Source: Capnocytophaga catalasegens
Lineage (GTDB): Bacteria; Bacteroidota; Bacteroidia; Flavobacteriales; Flavobacteriaceae
Assembly: GCF_026005215.1 (NCBI RefSeq)
Contig: NZ_BPMA01000014.1
Coordinates: 62,001-126,000 of the forward strand
Direction of reading: 5' to 3'
Length of the DNA: 64,000 nucleotides
The notes under the pieces are model-generated. The model ran no database searches. It was not told where the DNA came from and was given only the letters and a program-made list of their open reading frames with translations. Within the stretch, counting starts at the first letter, position 1. Every line of letters begins with the position of its first letter. Shown one piece after another: positions 44,036-53,766 of the stretch. The position numbers and the translations under genes were made by a program.

Positions 44036-44082
44036 AAAATCTATCCAGAATGAATATTATTTATTCTAGATAGATTTTTTTG
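44036..44082. terminator. bidirectional terminator between gpmI and glmM
   Basis: ATCTATC plus a second half AGAAT pair with ATTCT and GATAGAT, one mismatch in between, with flanking A- and T-runs. It serves the convergent gpmI and glmM genes. Confidence 0.75.
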
Positions 44083-44095
44083 TTTCAATTTTTGA

Positions 44096-45478
44096 TTATG
44101 AAATTTTTTTAATTTCACTCATAATACGCTGTGCTAAGTTATCAGCTTGGTCTTGTGAAGGAGCTTCGGTATAAATACGAATAATAGGTTCTGTATTAGA
44201 TTTTCGCAAATGTACCCAACTATCAGCAAAATCAATCTTAACGCCATCAATAGTTGATATCTTTTCTTGAGCATATTGTTTAGCCATTTTCTGCAAAATC
44301 AAATCAACATCAACAGTTGGGGTCAATTCTATTTTATTTTTTGACATAAAATACGCAGGATAACTCTCGCGTAGTTTTCTCACAGAAATATTTTTTTCTA
44401 CCAAAAGAGAAAGAAACAAGGCAACACCCACCAACGCATCACGCCCATAATGAAGTTCAGGGTAAATAATTCCGCCGTTTCCTTCACCTCCTATAATGGC
44501 ATTGACGCGTTTCATTTCTTGTACAACATTCACTTCACCTACTGCCGAAGCAAAATATTCCACGCCGTATTTATGTGCTATATCTCGAAGAGCTCTTGAA
44601 GAAGACAAGTTAGAAACGACATTGCCTTTGGTTTTGCTAAGTACATAATCGGCGCAAGCAACTAATGTGTATTCTTCACCAAACATTTCTCCATCTTCAC
44701 AAATAAAAGCCAATCTATCCACATCGGGGTCGACAACAATTCCGAAATCCGCTTTTTCTTGTATAACCTTTTGGCAAATATCACCCAAATGTTCTTTTAA
44801 AGGCTCTGGATTATGAGGAAAATGACCATTGGGTGTGCAATATAGTTTTATAACTTCTACGCCCAGCTCTTCCAATAGTTTTGGAATAGCAATTCCTCCT
44901 GATGAATTAACAGCATCAACTACCACACGAAATTTCTTTTCTCGAATTCCTTGTATATTAACCAAAGGAAGTTTCAGTACTTCATCTACATGAATATCCA
45001 TATAAGCATCATTGTCTTGAACCTGTCCCAGATTATCAACAGAGGCAAATTCGTACATATTTTGCTCAGCAATTTGTAAAATTTCGCTTCCATCTTGAGC
45101 GCTTAAAAACTCACCCTTATTGTTAAGAAGTTTGAGTGCATTCCATTGCTTAGGATTATGGCTTGCTGTAAGTATAATACCTCCGTCAGCTTGTTCGAGA
45201 GGGACAGCAATCTCTACGGTAGGTGTTGTACTAAGCCCAATATTTATTACGTCAATTCCTAAACCAACCAATGTGTATTGTACCAAATTGTGAATCATTT
45301 CGCCCGAGATACGAGCATCTCGCCCTACGACAACTTTTATTTTGTTTTTGTTGAGCGAATTTTTCAGCCAAGTTCCGTATGCCGAAGCAAATTTGACAGC
45401 ATCAATCGGAGTAAGATTGTCATCAATTTGTCCTCCGATTGTACCTCTAATTCCTGAAATAGATTTGATAAGTGTCAT
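44096..45478 (-). CDS. glmM: phosphoglucosamine mutase (alpha-D-phosphohexomutase family)
   Basis: Converts glucosamine-6-phosphate to glucosamine-1-phosphate for UDP-GlcNAc. 460 residues from the ATG at MTLIKSISGIRGTIGG; the upstream extension passes through the -7 box (45496-45503). The phosphoserine loop TASHNPKQWNALKLL, metal motif DPDVDRLAF, sugar-specificity GGEGNGGIIYPE and phosphate-binding RKSNTEPIIRIY are all visible. GGEGN is shared with phosphomannomutases, so a ManB-type role is a weaker alternative. Confidence 0.85.
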   Translation of the reverse strand: MTLIKSISGIRGTIGGQIDDNLTPIDAVKFASAYGTWLKNSLNKNKIKVVVGRDARISGEMIHNLVQYTLVGLGIDVINIGLSTTPTVEIAVPLEQADGGIILTASHNPKQWNALKLLNNKGEFLSAQDGSEILQIAEQNMYEFASVDNLGQVQDNDAYMDIHVDEVLKLPLVNIQGIREKKFRVVVDAVNSSGGIAIPKLLEELGVEVIKLYCTPNGHFPHNPEPLKEHLGDICQKVIQEKADFGIVVDPDVDRLAFICEDGEMFGEEYTLVACADYVLSKTKGNVVSNLSSSRALRDIAHKYGVEYFASAVGEVNVVQEMKRVNAIIGGEGNGGIIYPELHYGRDALVGVALFLSLLVEKNISVRKLRESYPAYFMSKNKIELTPTVDVDLILQKMAKQYAQEKISTIDGVKIDFADSWVHLRKSNTEPIIRIYTEAPSQDQADNLAQRIMSEIKKIS

Positions 45479-45586
45479 TGTCTTTTTTTTGCTAACAAAG
45501 GTATAAATTTTTTCAATTATGACCAATTATTTTTGAGAATTCTTCATATCAAATGAAATAAAGTAAAATTGAACAAATCTAAAAGA

Positions 45587-45718
45587 ATGTTACACACCAC
45601 CACAATGTCCATTACTGAAATTTCTGACGCTTGTCGTTTTGCTGATGCAAATTACTTTTCTCGTATGTTCAAAAAAGAATTTGGACTCACTCCTTCTCAA
45701 TATCAAAAGATGTTATGA
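45587..45718 (+). pseudogene. AraC-family C-terminal fragment
   Basis: A 43-codon frame, MLHTTTMSITEIS then ADANYFSRMFKKEFGLTPSQ, is the second helix-turn-helix of an AraC regulator. The first HTH and any sensor domain are missing; the upstream sequence is the glmM promoter. It is a remnant of a deleted regulator and probably not functional. It sits directly before the palindromic repeat array. Confidence 0.75.
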
Positions 45719-45845
45719 TTTAGAATTCTTTATTTTTATTTAAAAAGAAAAATAAACTAAAAAAGAAAGCTAAATTAGTTAAACATTCACCCATTAAGAT
45801 AATTTATCAGTATAAACGTATTGTTTATTTTTAATTGACAAAATG

Positions 45846-46013
45846 TAGCACGCTATATTTTTAGAACGTCTGCCCGTTGAGTCGATTTAGCTTGCTAAAT
45901 CGACTCAATCATTGCCTATTGATAAAAATTAGCACGCTAAACAGCTTCAATAGTTGCCCATTAAACAGATTTAGCATGCTAATTGGTCTCTCCCCTCGCC
46001 TATTGAGGTAATT
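45846..46013. repeat. array of four diverged 42-bp palindromic units
   Basis: TAGCnnGCTA palindromes start at 45846, 45888, 45930 and 45972, exactly 42 bp apart. A second box, TGCCYRTTGA or close, starts at 45871, 45913, 45955 and 45997, also exactly 42 bp apart. Sequence between the boxes has diverged. The order and spacing (box, then palindrome) parallels the 42-bp array upstream of lnt. Confidence 0.85.
45877..45908. repeat. perfect 15-bp inverted repeat inside the array
   Basis: TTGAGTCGATTTAGC and GCTAAATCGACTCAA are perfectly complementary around a 2-nt centre. It spans the palindrome of the second unit and could form a cruciform or a hairpin in either transcript. Confidence 0.9.
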
Positions 46014-46166
46014 AAGTATCTTTTTTCATTGAAAAAAATACAAATCACATAAGTACAAAACATTTTTTGCCTAAAAAATGTAATAAATTGATGAACAAAA
46101 GATTTTTTTGTCTTTACAAATTATAAAAAGACAACAGAAAGAAACTATTTTCCTTTGAAAAAAATT

Positions 46167-49100
46167 TTAATATAACATTTTGCGCTCTTTACGACTCAAT
46201 TTACGATATTGCCAAGTGGCAAATAAACTTATAATAACCAATATTCCTACCAAAATATATACCCACGAAGGTATTGGCACAGGATCGCCCGTAGCATACG
46301 AGTGTAAGCCTACCAGATAATAATTTACCCCATACGAAGTCATTATAATGACCGAAAAAGCCCACATCGTAGCCAAGTGATAGACCAAACTATTTTTAAA
46401 AGAAGGTATTAAGCGTAAGTGAGCCACAATGGCGTAGGTCAGAATAGAAATAAGCGCCCAAGTTTCTTTCGGATCCCACGCCCAATAGCGCCCCCAACTT
46501 TCATTGGCCCATATACCGCCCAAAAAAGTACCTGCTGTGAGCAAAAAAAGTCCAATTGTGATACTCATTTCTTGTACAATGACTAATTCTTGCATACTTT
46601 TCCACCATTTTTTTGAAGGTTTCAAAGGTTTGAATATCAGTAATAAAAGTGAAAGCAATGCTGTAACACACGAAAGTGACAAAGGTGCGTAACTACTGAC
46701 AATAACCGCTACGTGTATTTTGAGCCAATACGAATAAAGTACCGGTTTGAGTGTTGTTATTTCAGGATTAAGCCAATCGAGAAAACTAACCAATAACAAT
46801 ACACCTGAAAATAATAACCCAAGTGGCAAAGTAAATGATGATTTGCGCCAGAAAAACAATCCGAAGGCTAAAACTCCCCACGAAACAAACAAAAGCATCT
46901 CAAAACCATCACTCCAAGGTGGATGTTTGGCTATGTACCAACGCAAAAGCAGGTCAAAGGTGAAAGCAAGTAGTAAAATCCATGTCAGAATAGCACCAAC
47001 TCGCAGTATATGAGCAAAAATTTGTCGCTGTAAAAACAAATGTAATATACTAACTGCAAGCAAAATAGCTCCCAACACGATACACACCGCAAAAAGATAA
47101 TTGCCCACTCGGGTTCGAGTATAGAATAACTCAGCGCGTATTTCATTTTCGGTCGGATATACCTTATTGCCCATTTTTTTCTGAAAAGTATCCATATAAG
47201 ACCACGCTTCATCGGCTTGCCAGAAGTTATTTGTAGCGATTCCTTCGGCAATTCCTTGCAGGTAATACGCATGAATATCCTTAACGAAATTGGCATCTTC
47301 ATCAGCAAACTCCATAAAATCTTTGGCGGCATACCAGCGATTATTTTCTGCCTTCGCATTGGGAAACAAACGCAAGAAATTTCCTGAGAAAAGTGCATAC
47401 AAGATATTAAATCGTTCATCAACCTTCAAGAGTTCTTTCTCAAATTCGGAACGCTGCGAAGGTTTCAATTGATTGACTTGCTCTACATCATTTTTGAGTC
47501 GATATGTTCCATTTTCATCTAAAAAATCAACAAAACGAAGTACGCTAACTTTCGGTAGATTCAATTTTTGAACAATCAAAGTTGATTTGTCTTTATTTAC
47601 TTGAATCAATGGTTGTTGGCTGAAAAACTCAGGGTCAAGTTGTATCGCCAAGAGAAATTGTTCTGGTGTCAATAGTCGTTTTCCAACCATAACAGACGTT
47701 TTCCCAGTTAGTTTGCGAGTAATTTCGTAAGCAAGTGTAGTCAGTGGTTTCATACGTCCATCAGCCCCTTGCACAATGAGTCTTCCGTATGTTTGCGCTT
47801 TGTCCAATGGAACAAAATAAGGAGCTGGTTCTTCTGCTATTGTATTCAAAGAAGCCGTTTTGCTTTTTTCAGTACTATATCCTGCAAAACTGATTAGTAC
47901 AAAGGCAACTAACAAATGTTTTTTAATACGCTGCAAACGTCTATTTATGTATTGAAAGCGACTTGCTTTGCTAAACAATGTCCAAAACATAGCAACAAAA
48001 AGCAATGCATACCCAAAATAAGTAAGCCACGTACCTATTCGGTCTTTATTTACTGCCAAAAGTGTTCCTTTTTCGTCAGAATCATACGAAGATTGATAAA
48101 ATCTATATCCTTTATAGTCAAGAACATTATTCATATATATCTGATAATCAAATTTATCTTCATCATTAGTACCATTTGTATGTTTGTCAATCACTTGTAC
48201 ATAACTTTTGTAGCTCTCAGCGCTCTGGCTACCTGGGTAACGTTTCAATTCAAAACGATTTAACTTCAACGCAAACGGAAGCGGAACCTGTTTAGAAGCA
48301 TACGCAAATGCATATTCTTTATCTTTGTAATGAAATGTTTCCCATTGAGGTTCTTGGCTTTTAGCATCAAAATATTTTTGAGAGAGCAACTGCCCTTCTT
48401 TGTATATTTCTAATTTTACTTTATCAGTATCGTTCTGTGTTTTTTTATTTTGATTATCAGAAACATATATCATTTTCTTTCGTTCATAAATTCCATTGAT
48501 GACAAATGAATTTTCGCCCCATTTGTATAATGTATTGGGTTTTATATCTGTCCAGGTTTTGCTGGGAATTGTTGCCATTTGTTGCGCATGTGGCTGAATG
48601 CTATGCAAATAAGTTTCACTGAAAAATTGCCACAAATCATCTCTTTTGTTTATATAAATGTCGTAAAAAGGTTCTTCGTTTATAGAGTGCAGCTCATCAA
48701 GAAGCGGAAGCGAATTATTTTGTGCAAAATGTATATGAAAATTGTCCATGACAATATACGAATTTTCATACACGTACTTTCTTTGCTCTTGTCCTTGAAA
48801 AGAAGTGGTAATATCGACAAAAGTTTGATTGCCATCAACATATTTTAGGGTTGCATTAGAAATATATTCGGTCAAAATACAATCGAATGATTCGTTTTGG
48901 TCATCAATATGCAGTGTTTCTTGTTCAAAACGATACGGAATGGGCTGTACTTGTCTCTCGTATATATTGGTTGGCGACTTGAAGAGCATATATTTTTCAT
49001 TGGTAGTATATTGGCTAACTACTTGACCTTCACGCATATGAATGATACCTTCTTTGCTTATGTATCGTGTAATTCCTGCACCGATAACAATTACAACAAA

Positions 49101-49355
49101 CGCCAAGTGAAACAACCCAATGGACAATTTGTTCTTACTGAGCAGCTTGTATTTTCGAATATGAAAACAGAAATTAGCCGAAAGCCATACTAAAATCAAT
49201 TCAAACCACCAGGCTTCATACACAGCTGTACGTGCAACCAATGTTCCATAATCGTTTTCTATAAAAGTAGCTACTGCCATTGATACAATTAAAATTAGTA
49301 GCAAAAGTAGAGACATTTTGGTCGAAAACATTCCTTTTAATAATCTTAACATCAT
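46167..49355 (-). CDS. ccsBA: fused cytochrome c synthase CcsBA (System II)
   Basis: Exports heme and attaches it to apocytochromes c at the periplasmic face. 1062 residues from the first ATG (an in-frame TTG nine bases earlier is unlikely). The N-terminal ResB/CcsB part has four membrane helices and a large periplasmic domain; the C-terminal CcsA part has the tryptophan-rich heme-binding WANESWGRYWAWDPKETW and flanking histidines. It is the partner needed to mature NrfH and NrfA, 6.5 kb away on the other strand. A -7 box TATCTTTG lies at 49387-49394. Confidence 0.95.
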   Translation of the reverse strand: MMLRLLKGMFSTKMSLLLLLILIVSMAVATFIENDYGTLVARTAVYEAWWFELILVWLSANFCFHIRKYKLLSKNKLSIGLFHLAFVVIVIGAGITRYISKEGIIHMREGQVVSQYTTNEKYMLFKSPTNIYERQVQPIPYRFEQETLHIDDQNESFDCILTEYISNATLKYVDGNQTFVDITTSFQGQEQRKYVYENSYIVMDNFHIHFAQNNSLPLLDELHSINEEPFYDIYINKRDDLWQFFSETYLHSIQPHAQQMATIPSKTWTDIKPNTLYKWGENSFVINGIYERKKMIYVSDNQNKKTQNDTDKVKLEIYKEGQLLSQKYFDAKSQEPQWETFHYKDKEYAFAYASKQVPLPFALKLNRFELKRYPGSQSAESYKSYVQVIDKHTNGTNDEDKFDYQIYMNNVLDYKGYRFYQSSYDSDEKGTLLAVNKDRIGTWLTYFGYALLFVAMFWTLFSKASRFQYINRRLQRIKKHLLVAFVLISFAGYSTEKSKTASLNTIAEEPAPYFVPLDKAQTYGRLIVQGADGRMKPLTTLAYEITRKLTGKTSVMVGKRLLTPEQFLLAIQLDPEFFSQQPLIQVNKDKSTLIVQKLNLPKVSVLRFVDFLDENGTYRLKNDVEQVNQLKPSQRSEFEKELLKVDERFNILYALFSGNFLRLFPNAKAENNRWYAAKDFMEFADEDANFVKDIHAYYLQGIAEGIATNNFWQADEAWSYMDTFQKKMGNKVYPTENEIRAELFYTRTRVGNYLFAVCIVLGAILLAVSILHLFLQRQIFAHILRVGAILTWILLLAFTFDLLLRWYIAKHPPWSDGFEMLLFVSWGVLAFGLFFWRKSSFTLPLGLLFSGVLLLVSFLDWLNPEITTLKPVLYSYWLKIHVAVIVSSYAPLSLSCVTALLSLLLLIFKPLKPSKKWWKSMQELVIVQEMSITIGLFLLTAGTFLGGIWANESWGRYWAWDPKETWALISILTYAIVAHLRLIPSFKNSLVYHLATMWAFSVIIMTSYGVNYYLVGLHSYATGDPVPIPSWVYILVGILVIISLFATWQYRKLSRKERKMLY

Positions 49356-49399
49356 CAGAAACAAAATTTTTCAATTGAAAACTCAACAAAGATACAATA

Positions 49400-49980
49400 T
49401 TTAAATAAAATATGACAAGTTCTTTATGGAGAAAAATAAATTTTTAATTTATATCACTTAATAGTATTATTTATTACTATATTTTAAACAAATTCATTGT
49501 TGAATTCATTTGAAATACACTTATTTTAAATAAACTCAAGTATGAGTTTATTACAATGCACATTATTTTATAAAAATACAACTATGAATAGAATTAAAAT
49601 ATTACAATTTCTATAAAAATCAATACAAAGTTTATTACAAATATCTCTATTTTATATTAACTCAATCATAAATAATTTAAAATATTATATATTTTTATTT
49701 ACAAATAGATAGATTTGATAGCAAAAATAAATTATTCTCATAAAACTAATAAATTATATAGTTATTATTTTTTACTTTTAATTTACTTTATATAAAAGAT
49801 AATATCTAAAATCTATATTTAAAAAAAGTATGTACAAGTTTGATTAAATAGTTTATTTTTTTATTTTTCATTCACAAATAAAATAAATAAAATATGATGA
49901 TTTGTCTATACTTTTTATAAATTTTTATTACAAATCAATTCTTTTTATTTATCTTTCACCAATTTTATTATACAAAGCAC
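49400..49980. other. very AT-rich intergenic tract
   Basis: About 580 bp with sampled lines of only 8-13 percent GC, against about a third in the window overall. No reading frame, tRNA, DnaA-box cluster or repeat with a clear unit is seen. It separates the divergently placed terminator of the OmpA gene and the ccsBA promoter. It may be curved DNA or decayed sequence. Confidence 0.7.
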
Positions 49981-49992
49981 TGGTTATTATAA

Positions 49993-50022
49993 AAAAAAGG
50001 TACGAATTTACGTACCTTTTTT
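49993..50022 (-). terminator. terminator of the OmpA-like lipoprotein gene
   Basis: AAAAAAGGTACG pairs perfectly with CGTACCTTTTTT around AATTTA, about 40 bp past the stop codon. Confidence 0.8.
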
Positions 50023-50063
50023 CACTTTATTTATAAATGACACAAAATTTTCTTAATGTCTGT

Positions 50064-50759
50064 TTATTGTCCAGCTTGTTGTTTAGCTTGTTCTTTCATT
50101 TTTTCATTCGGAACAATAGCAATATTCACGCGTCTGTTTTTAGAACGACCTTCTGGTGTTGAGTTATCGTAAGCAGGCTGTGTTTCGCCATACCATTTAG
50201 TTGTAAATCGTGAAGCAGAAAGTCCGTTTGTAGTGAAATATCTTGTAACCGAGTTTGCTCTTTTTTCAGAGAGCGTCATATTGAAAGTATCACTTCCTGT
50301 ACTATCGGTATGTCCTACTACAAGAACATTCGTATCGGGATATTCTTTTAGAATTTTCACGAATTTATCAAGAAGTCCTTTTGCTTCGGTAGTAAGATCT
50401 GCTTTCCCAGTTGCAAACGTAACACCGCTGTTTTCATCGAAGGTAACAACAATACCCTCATCAACGCGTTTTACTTCAGCACCAGGTATTTCTTCTTCAA
50501 TTTTCTTTGCTTGATTATCCATTTGGTTACCGATAATAGCCCCCGCAGCGCCACCAACAACACCACCAAGTACCGCTCCTAACTCACTATTGTCGCCACT
50601 TCCAACGTTATTGCCCAGAATTGCCCCAAGCAATGCACCACTTGCAACACCTATGACAGCTCCTCTCTGCGCTTTGTTAGAATTATTATATGCTTCGCAA
50701 CTAATTAAAAACGAAGCAGCAAGGCTTAAAATGCCTATTCTTTTTAAAATATTTCTCAT
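50064..50759 (-). CDS. OmpA-family lipoprotein with glycine-zipper segment
   Basis: 231 residues. Lipobox FLISC gives an outer-membrane lipoprotein. Residues about 32-80 are a glycine-zipper (AVIGVASGALLGAILG and GGVVGGAAGAIIG), and residues 100-220 are an OmpA-like peptidoglycan-binding domain (VVGHTDSTGS, LSEKRANSV, GRSKNRRVNIAI). It would tether the outer membrane to the cell wall. A lipocalin-like lipoprotein gene lies 29 bp upstream on the same strand, probably one operon. Confidence 0.9.
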   Translation of the reverse strand: MRNILKRIGILSLAASFLISCEAYNNSNKAQRGAVIGVASGALLGAILGNNVGSGDNSELGAVLGGVVGGAAGAIIGNQMDNQAKKIEEEIPGAEVKRVDEGIVVTFDENSGVTFATGKADLTTEAKGLLDKFVKILKEYPDTNVLVVGHTDSTGSDTFNMTLSEKRANSVTRYFTTNGLSASRFTTKWYGETQPAYDNSTPEGRSKNRRVNIAIVPNEKMKEQAKQQAGQ

Positions 50760-50788
50760 TATGTCAATGTTTTATTATACGAATTAAA

Positions 50789-51274
50789 TTATTTTGTAAA
50801 GTTCATTGAAATGACAAACGGTTTTCCGTCAACGTGAACAGTTTGTTCCCATCGCATTTCATTATCAGTCAAATAAGCCAAATGTAAGCGAATACCCTCA
50901 TTATTTGAAGACTGATATTTCTCATTGGTAGGTTTTAACAAAAAGTCATAATACCCCGTAGTTCTGTCAACTTCTTGTACCACGAATATAAAATGACGTT
51001 GTCCGTCAGCACAACCTACGTTGTTGATGGTGTATGTCCCTCGATAATTATTTGGAACAAATTTCCAATAGCTACCTTCGAAACATTCCTTAGAAGTGTC
51101 TCGTAACAAAGTAATATCATACTTTCCAGACTGATTGTAAGTAATAGAAGAAAGCGTCCATTCTCCTTTGATTACTTTGTTAGCAGTTCGAGTCCCTTTG
51201 GTGTTTTTTACCACATTTCCTCCGCAAGATGCAAGGAGCATCACAGCGAAACATAAAGCTACAATTTTTCTCAT
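50789..51274 (-). CDS. lipocalin-like lipoprotein
   Basis: 161 residues with a lipobox (MLLASC). The mature protein begins with a linker and then IKGEWTLSSITYNQSG, the G-x-W lipocalin-type start, and continues as beta strands ending FVISMNFTK. The lipocalin-like family (PF13648-type) is common in Bacteroidota and often sits before this OmpA-family gene. Ligand unknown. Envelope location. Confidence 0.8.
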   Translation of the reverse strand: MRKIVALCFAVMLLASCGGNVVKNTKGTRTANKVIKGEWTLSSITYNQSGKYDITLLRDTSKECFEGSYWKFVPNNYRGTYTINNVGCADGQRHFIFVVQEVDRTTGYYDFLLKPTNEKYQSSNNEGIRLHLAYLTDNEMRWEQTVHVDGKPFVISMNFTK

Positions 51275-51384
51275 TTTCTTTTAATTAAGAATTTTGTTTA
51301 ACGGGGGTAAAATTAAGTTATTTTATTCAATTAACATACATCTCAAAGTTATTTAACAATAATTTATATAAAGAAAAGAATTTT

Positions 51385-53610
51385 TTAAAACCAAAATCCC
51401 AAATTCAAGAACCACAAAGAACGTTTTATTTCAGGAGAATAGCTGTATTTTATCTCAATAGGTCCAATGATTGTTCGTGAGGTAATTCCCAGTGCATAAC
51501 CTGAATAACGAGGCAAAGAAATCCAATTGTTCAAATAAAAAAACTCATTGCTCAGATTGGCATAATTAGCCGTAAAGTTTATATAATTTTTCTTGTAAAA
51601 ACGATAATTAAACACGGCTTCTGCCTTTAAAAAATTATATCCACCAAAGCTCAAATAATCATATCCTACAAAAGGAATCAAATTTCCAAACAAATTTTCT
51701 CCATAGCCACCCAAAATAAAAGCAAGCGAACTGGTATCAGGATTTCCGATATTAAACCCAGAAGAAAACATTAGTCTGCTCGAAAGTCGAGACGTTATCG
51801 GGATAGCGCCACCTACCATTGCTTTTGTCAAAATCAATGGATTTTGTTTTTCTTTCATCCCCCAAGAGAGCAAATACCAATGAGCATCGGCATCGAAATA
51901 AAATCCGGTAGTTGGAACTAGTTTGTCATCAAAAGAATCATATCTTATGTATCCGTATGGACTTGCAAAGTGGGTATTTTCAAACAATTGATTATCTTGT
52001 AATGTATTGGTACGATAACGAATATAACGATGTTCCAAACCAAGTCCAATCAAAAATTTTTCTCTAAAAATAGATTGAATATATATTTGATTATTTATAT
52101 CAAAAGTTTGGGCATTTATTTCTGCTACCTCGTTTAGATTGACTCCACTTGCATGACGAAATTGTTCGTACGATACTTCACGCGTAAATTGATTTAAAAC
52201 AGAACGTAATCCATAACTTGTATAAAAACCTTTATCTACATAGTAATCAACTTTATAACGAATATTGTCGCCTGCTACAAAATCTACCGAAAGAATATTA
52301 TCTCCTTGAAAAAATCCACGTTTGGTAAAATTGAAAAGTATTCCTGATTTGAATAGATTATCATAATGAAGTGCCATTTTCAGATGTGTTCTGTATGGAT
52401 TTTCAATCAATCGAAAGTTAATATCATCTCCTTGTTCGTTTGAGCAAATCTGATAACGAATTGATTGAAAATTTTGTGTAGCTATAAGATTTTGAACACC
52501 TTCTTTCAAATTGTTAAAAGAAATGGTTTCGCCCCATTTGAATCGTAATTTCCCACGTAAATACGCATTTGAGAAATGATTATTTCCTAAAAAAGTAATA
52601 TCAGTAATATGTAGTGAATCTGTTAGTTGTACAGGAGGTAATACACGAGGAATTTGTTTCTTGGCTAATGCTTCTAATTTAGAATATTCTTTAGCGATGG
52701 CAACTCGTCCAGAGTCAATAATAGCTTGTCCTTCAGCAAAAGAAATTACATTGTAGTTAGCCATATTAGGTTTTATGTAAATATCGGTTTTTATCCGTTT
52801 TTCAGTCATATCATTAGCTATTTTGAAACTTGTTATTTGTAACAGTATCCCCATTGCTGAATTTAGTTTGTCTCGTTTATGAAGTGGGGCTTGAATATCA
52901 ACTCCTATAATAACATCAGCTCCTTTGGCACGGACTTCATCAATGGGATAATTATTTAAAACTCCTCCGTCTGTTAGTAATTGTCCATCTATTTCAACAG
53001 GTGAAAAAAGTGTTGGAAATGAGCCACTTGCCATTATAGCGTGAGCAAGGTCTCCATTTTCTAAGATAACTTCTTGCCCTTTTTCTATATCAGTAGCTAT
53101 ACATAGAAAAGGTATCGGAAATTGAGAAAAATCATCAATATGTCGCGCAGGATAGGTCAGTTGTGCTAATAAATTATACAAATTATTCCCTTTGGTAAAA
53201 GACACAGGAACACCTATCTTTCCTTTATCAAAAGGAAGAGATAGCATATATCGGTCTCTGTTTTCTTTTTCATAAAAAGTCTGTGAAGAACGTGAAACAT
53301 CGTCTTGTATAAGTTTTTCAAAATCAATTTTTTGAAAAATAGAATCTAATTGATGTGCTTTATATCCTATGGCATACAATCCTCCAACAATAGCCCCCAT
53401 ACTTGTACCTCCAATATAGTCAATGCGCACACCTGCTTTCTCAATAGCTTCCAAAGCAGCTATATGTGCCAATCCTTTGGCTCCTCCTCCACTAAGCACT
53501 AATCCTACTTTAAGATTTTTACCTGTTAAGTCTTGTAGTTTCTCTATTTTTTCCTGTGAAAATCCTGTAAAAAAAGATAAAATACAAGTAAGATAAATTA
53601 TATATTTCAT
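51385..53610 (-). CDS. patatin-like phospholipase fused to a BamA-type barrel
   Basis: 741 residues. Signal peptide MKYIIYLTCILSFFTGFSQ. Patatin domain (about 35-290) with the oxyanion loop LSGGGAKGLAH, nucleophile GGTSMGAIVGG and catalytic DGGVLNNYP. A POTRA-like segment (LHITDITFLGNNHFSNAYL) links it to a C-terminal 16-strand Omp85/BamA-type barrel ending in LGFWF. The layout matches PlpD-type (type Vd) secreted lipases, but in Bacteroidota the patatin domain probably stays attached. It should act on phospholipid at the cell surface or in the periplasm. Confidence 0.9.
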   Translation of the reverse strand: MKYIIYLTCILSFFTGFSQEKIEKLQDLTGKNLKVGLVLSGGGAKGLAHIAALEAIEKAGVRIDYIGGTSMGAIVGGLYAIGYKAHQLDSIFQKIDFEKLIQDDVSRSSQTFYEKENRDRYMLSLPFDKGKIGVPVSFTKGNNLYNLLAQLTYPARHIDDFSQFPIPFLCIATDIEKGQEVILENGDLAHAIMASGSFPTLFSPVEIDGQLLTDGGVLNNYPIDEVRAKGADVIIGVDIQAPLHKRDKLNSAMGILLQITSFKIANDMTEKRIKTDIYIKPNMANYNVISFAEGQAIIDSGRVAIAKEYSKLEALAKKQIPRVLPPVQLTDSLHITDITFLGNNHFSNAYLRGKLRFKWGETISFNNLKEGVQNLIATQNFQSIRYQICSNEQGDDINFRLIENPYRTHLKMALHYDNLFKSGILFNFTKRGFFQGDNILSVDFVAGDNIRYKVDYYVDKGFYTSYGLRSVLNQFTREVSYEQFRHASGVNLNEVAEINAQTFDINNQIYIQSIFREKFLIGLGLEHRYIRYRTNTLQDNQLFENTHFASPYGYIRYDSFDDKLVPTTGFYFDADAHWYLLSWGMKEKQNPLILTKAMVGGAIPITSRLSSRLMFSSGFNIGNPDTSSLAFILGGYGENLFGNLIPFVGYDYLSFGGYNFLKAEAVFNYRFYKKNYINFTANYANLSNEFFYLNNWISLPRYSGYALGITSRTIIGPIEIKYSYSPEIKRSLWFLNLGFWF

Positions 53611-53766
53611 TTTTTCTATTTCTTTACAATGTACAAAAATACGTTTTTTTCACGATAGAATAAATATTTTCAAAGATTTTTCATATCAAAATAAAACTAA
53701 TTGATTTTTTGTTGTATTTGTCAAAAAAAAATATTTTCTTTGCCCTTTTGATAAAAGCGATTCCAA

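Noticed and set aside
49400-49980. Replication origin in the AT-rich tract
   Set aside because: No cluster of DnaA boxes (TTATCCACA-like) and no dnaA or other origin genes nearby.
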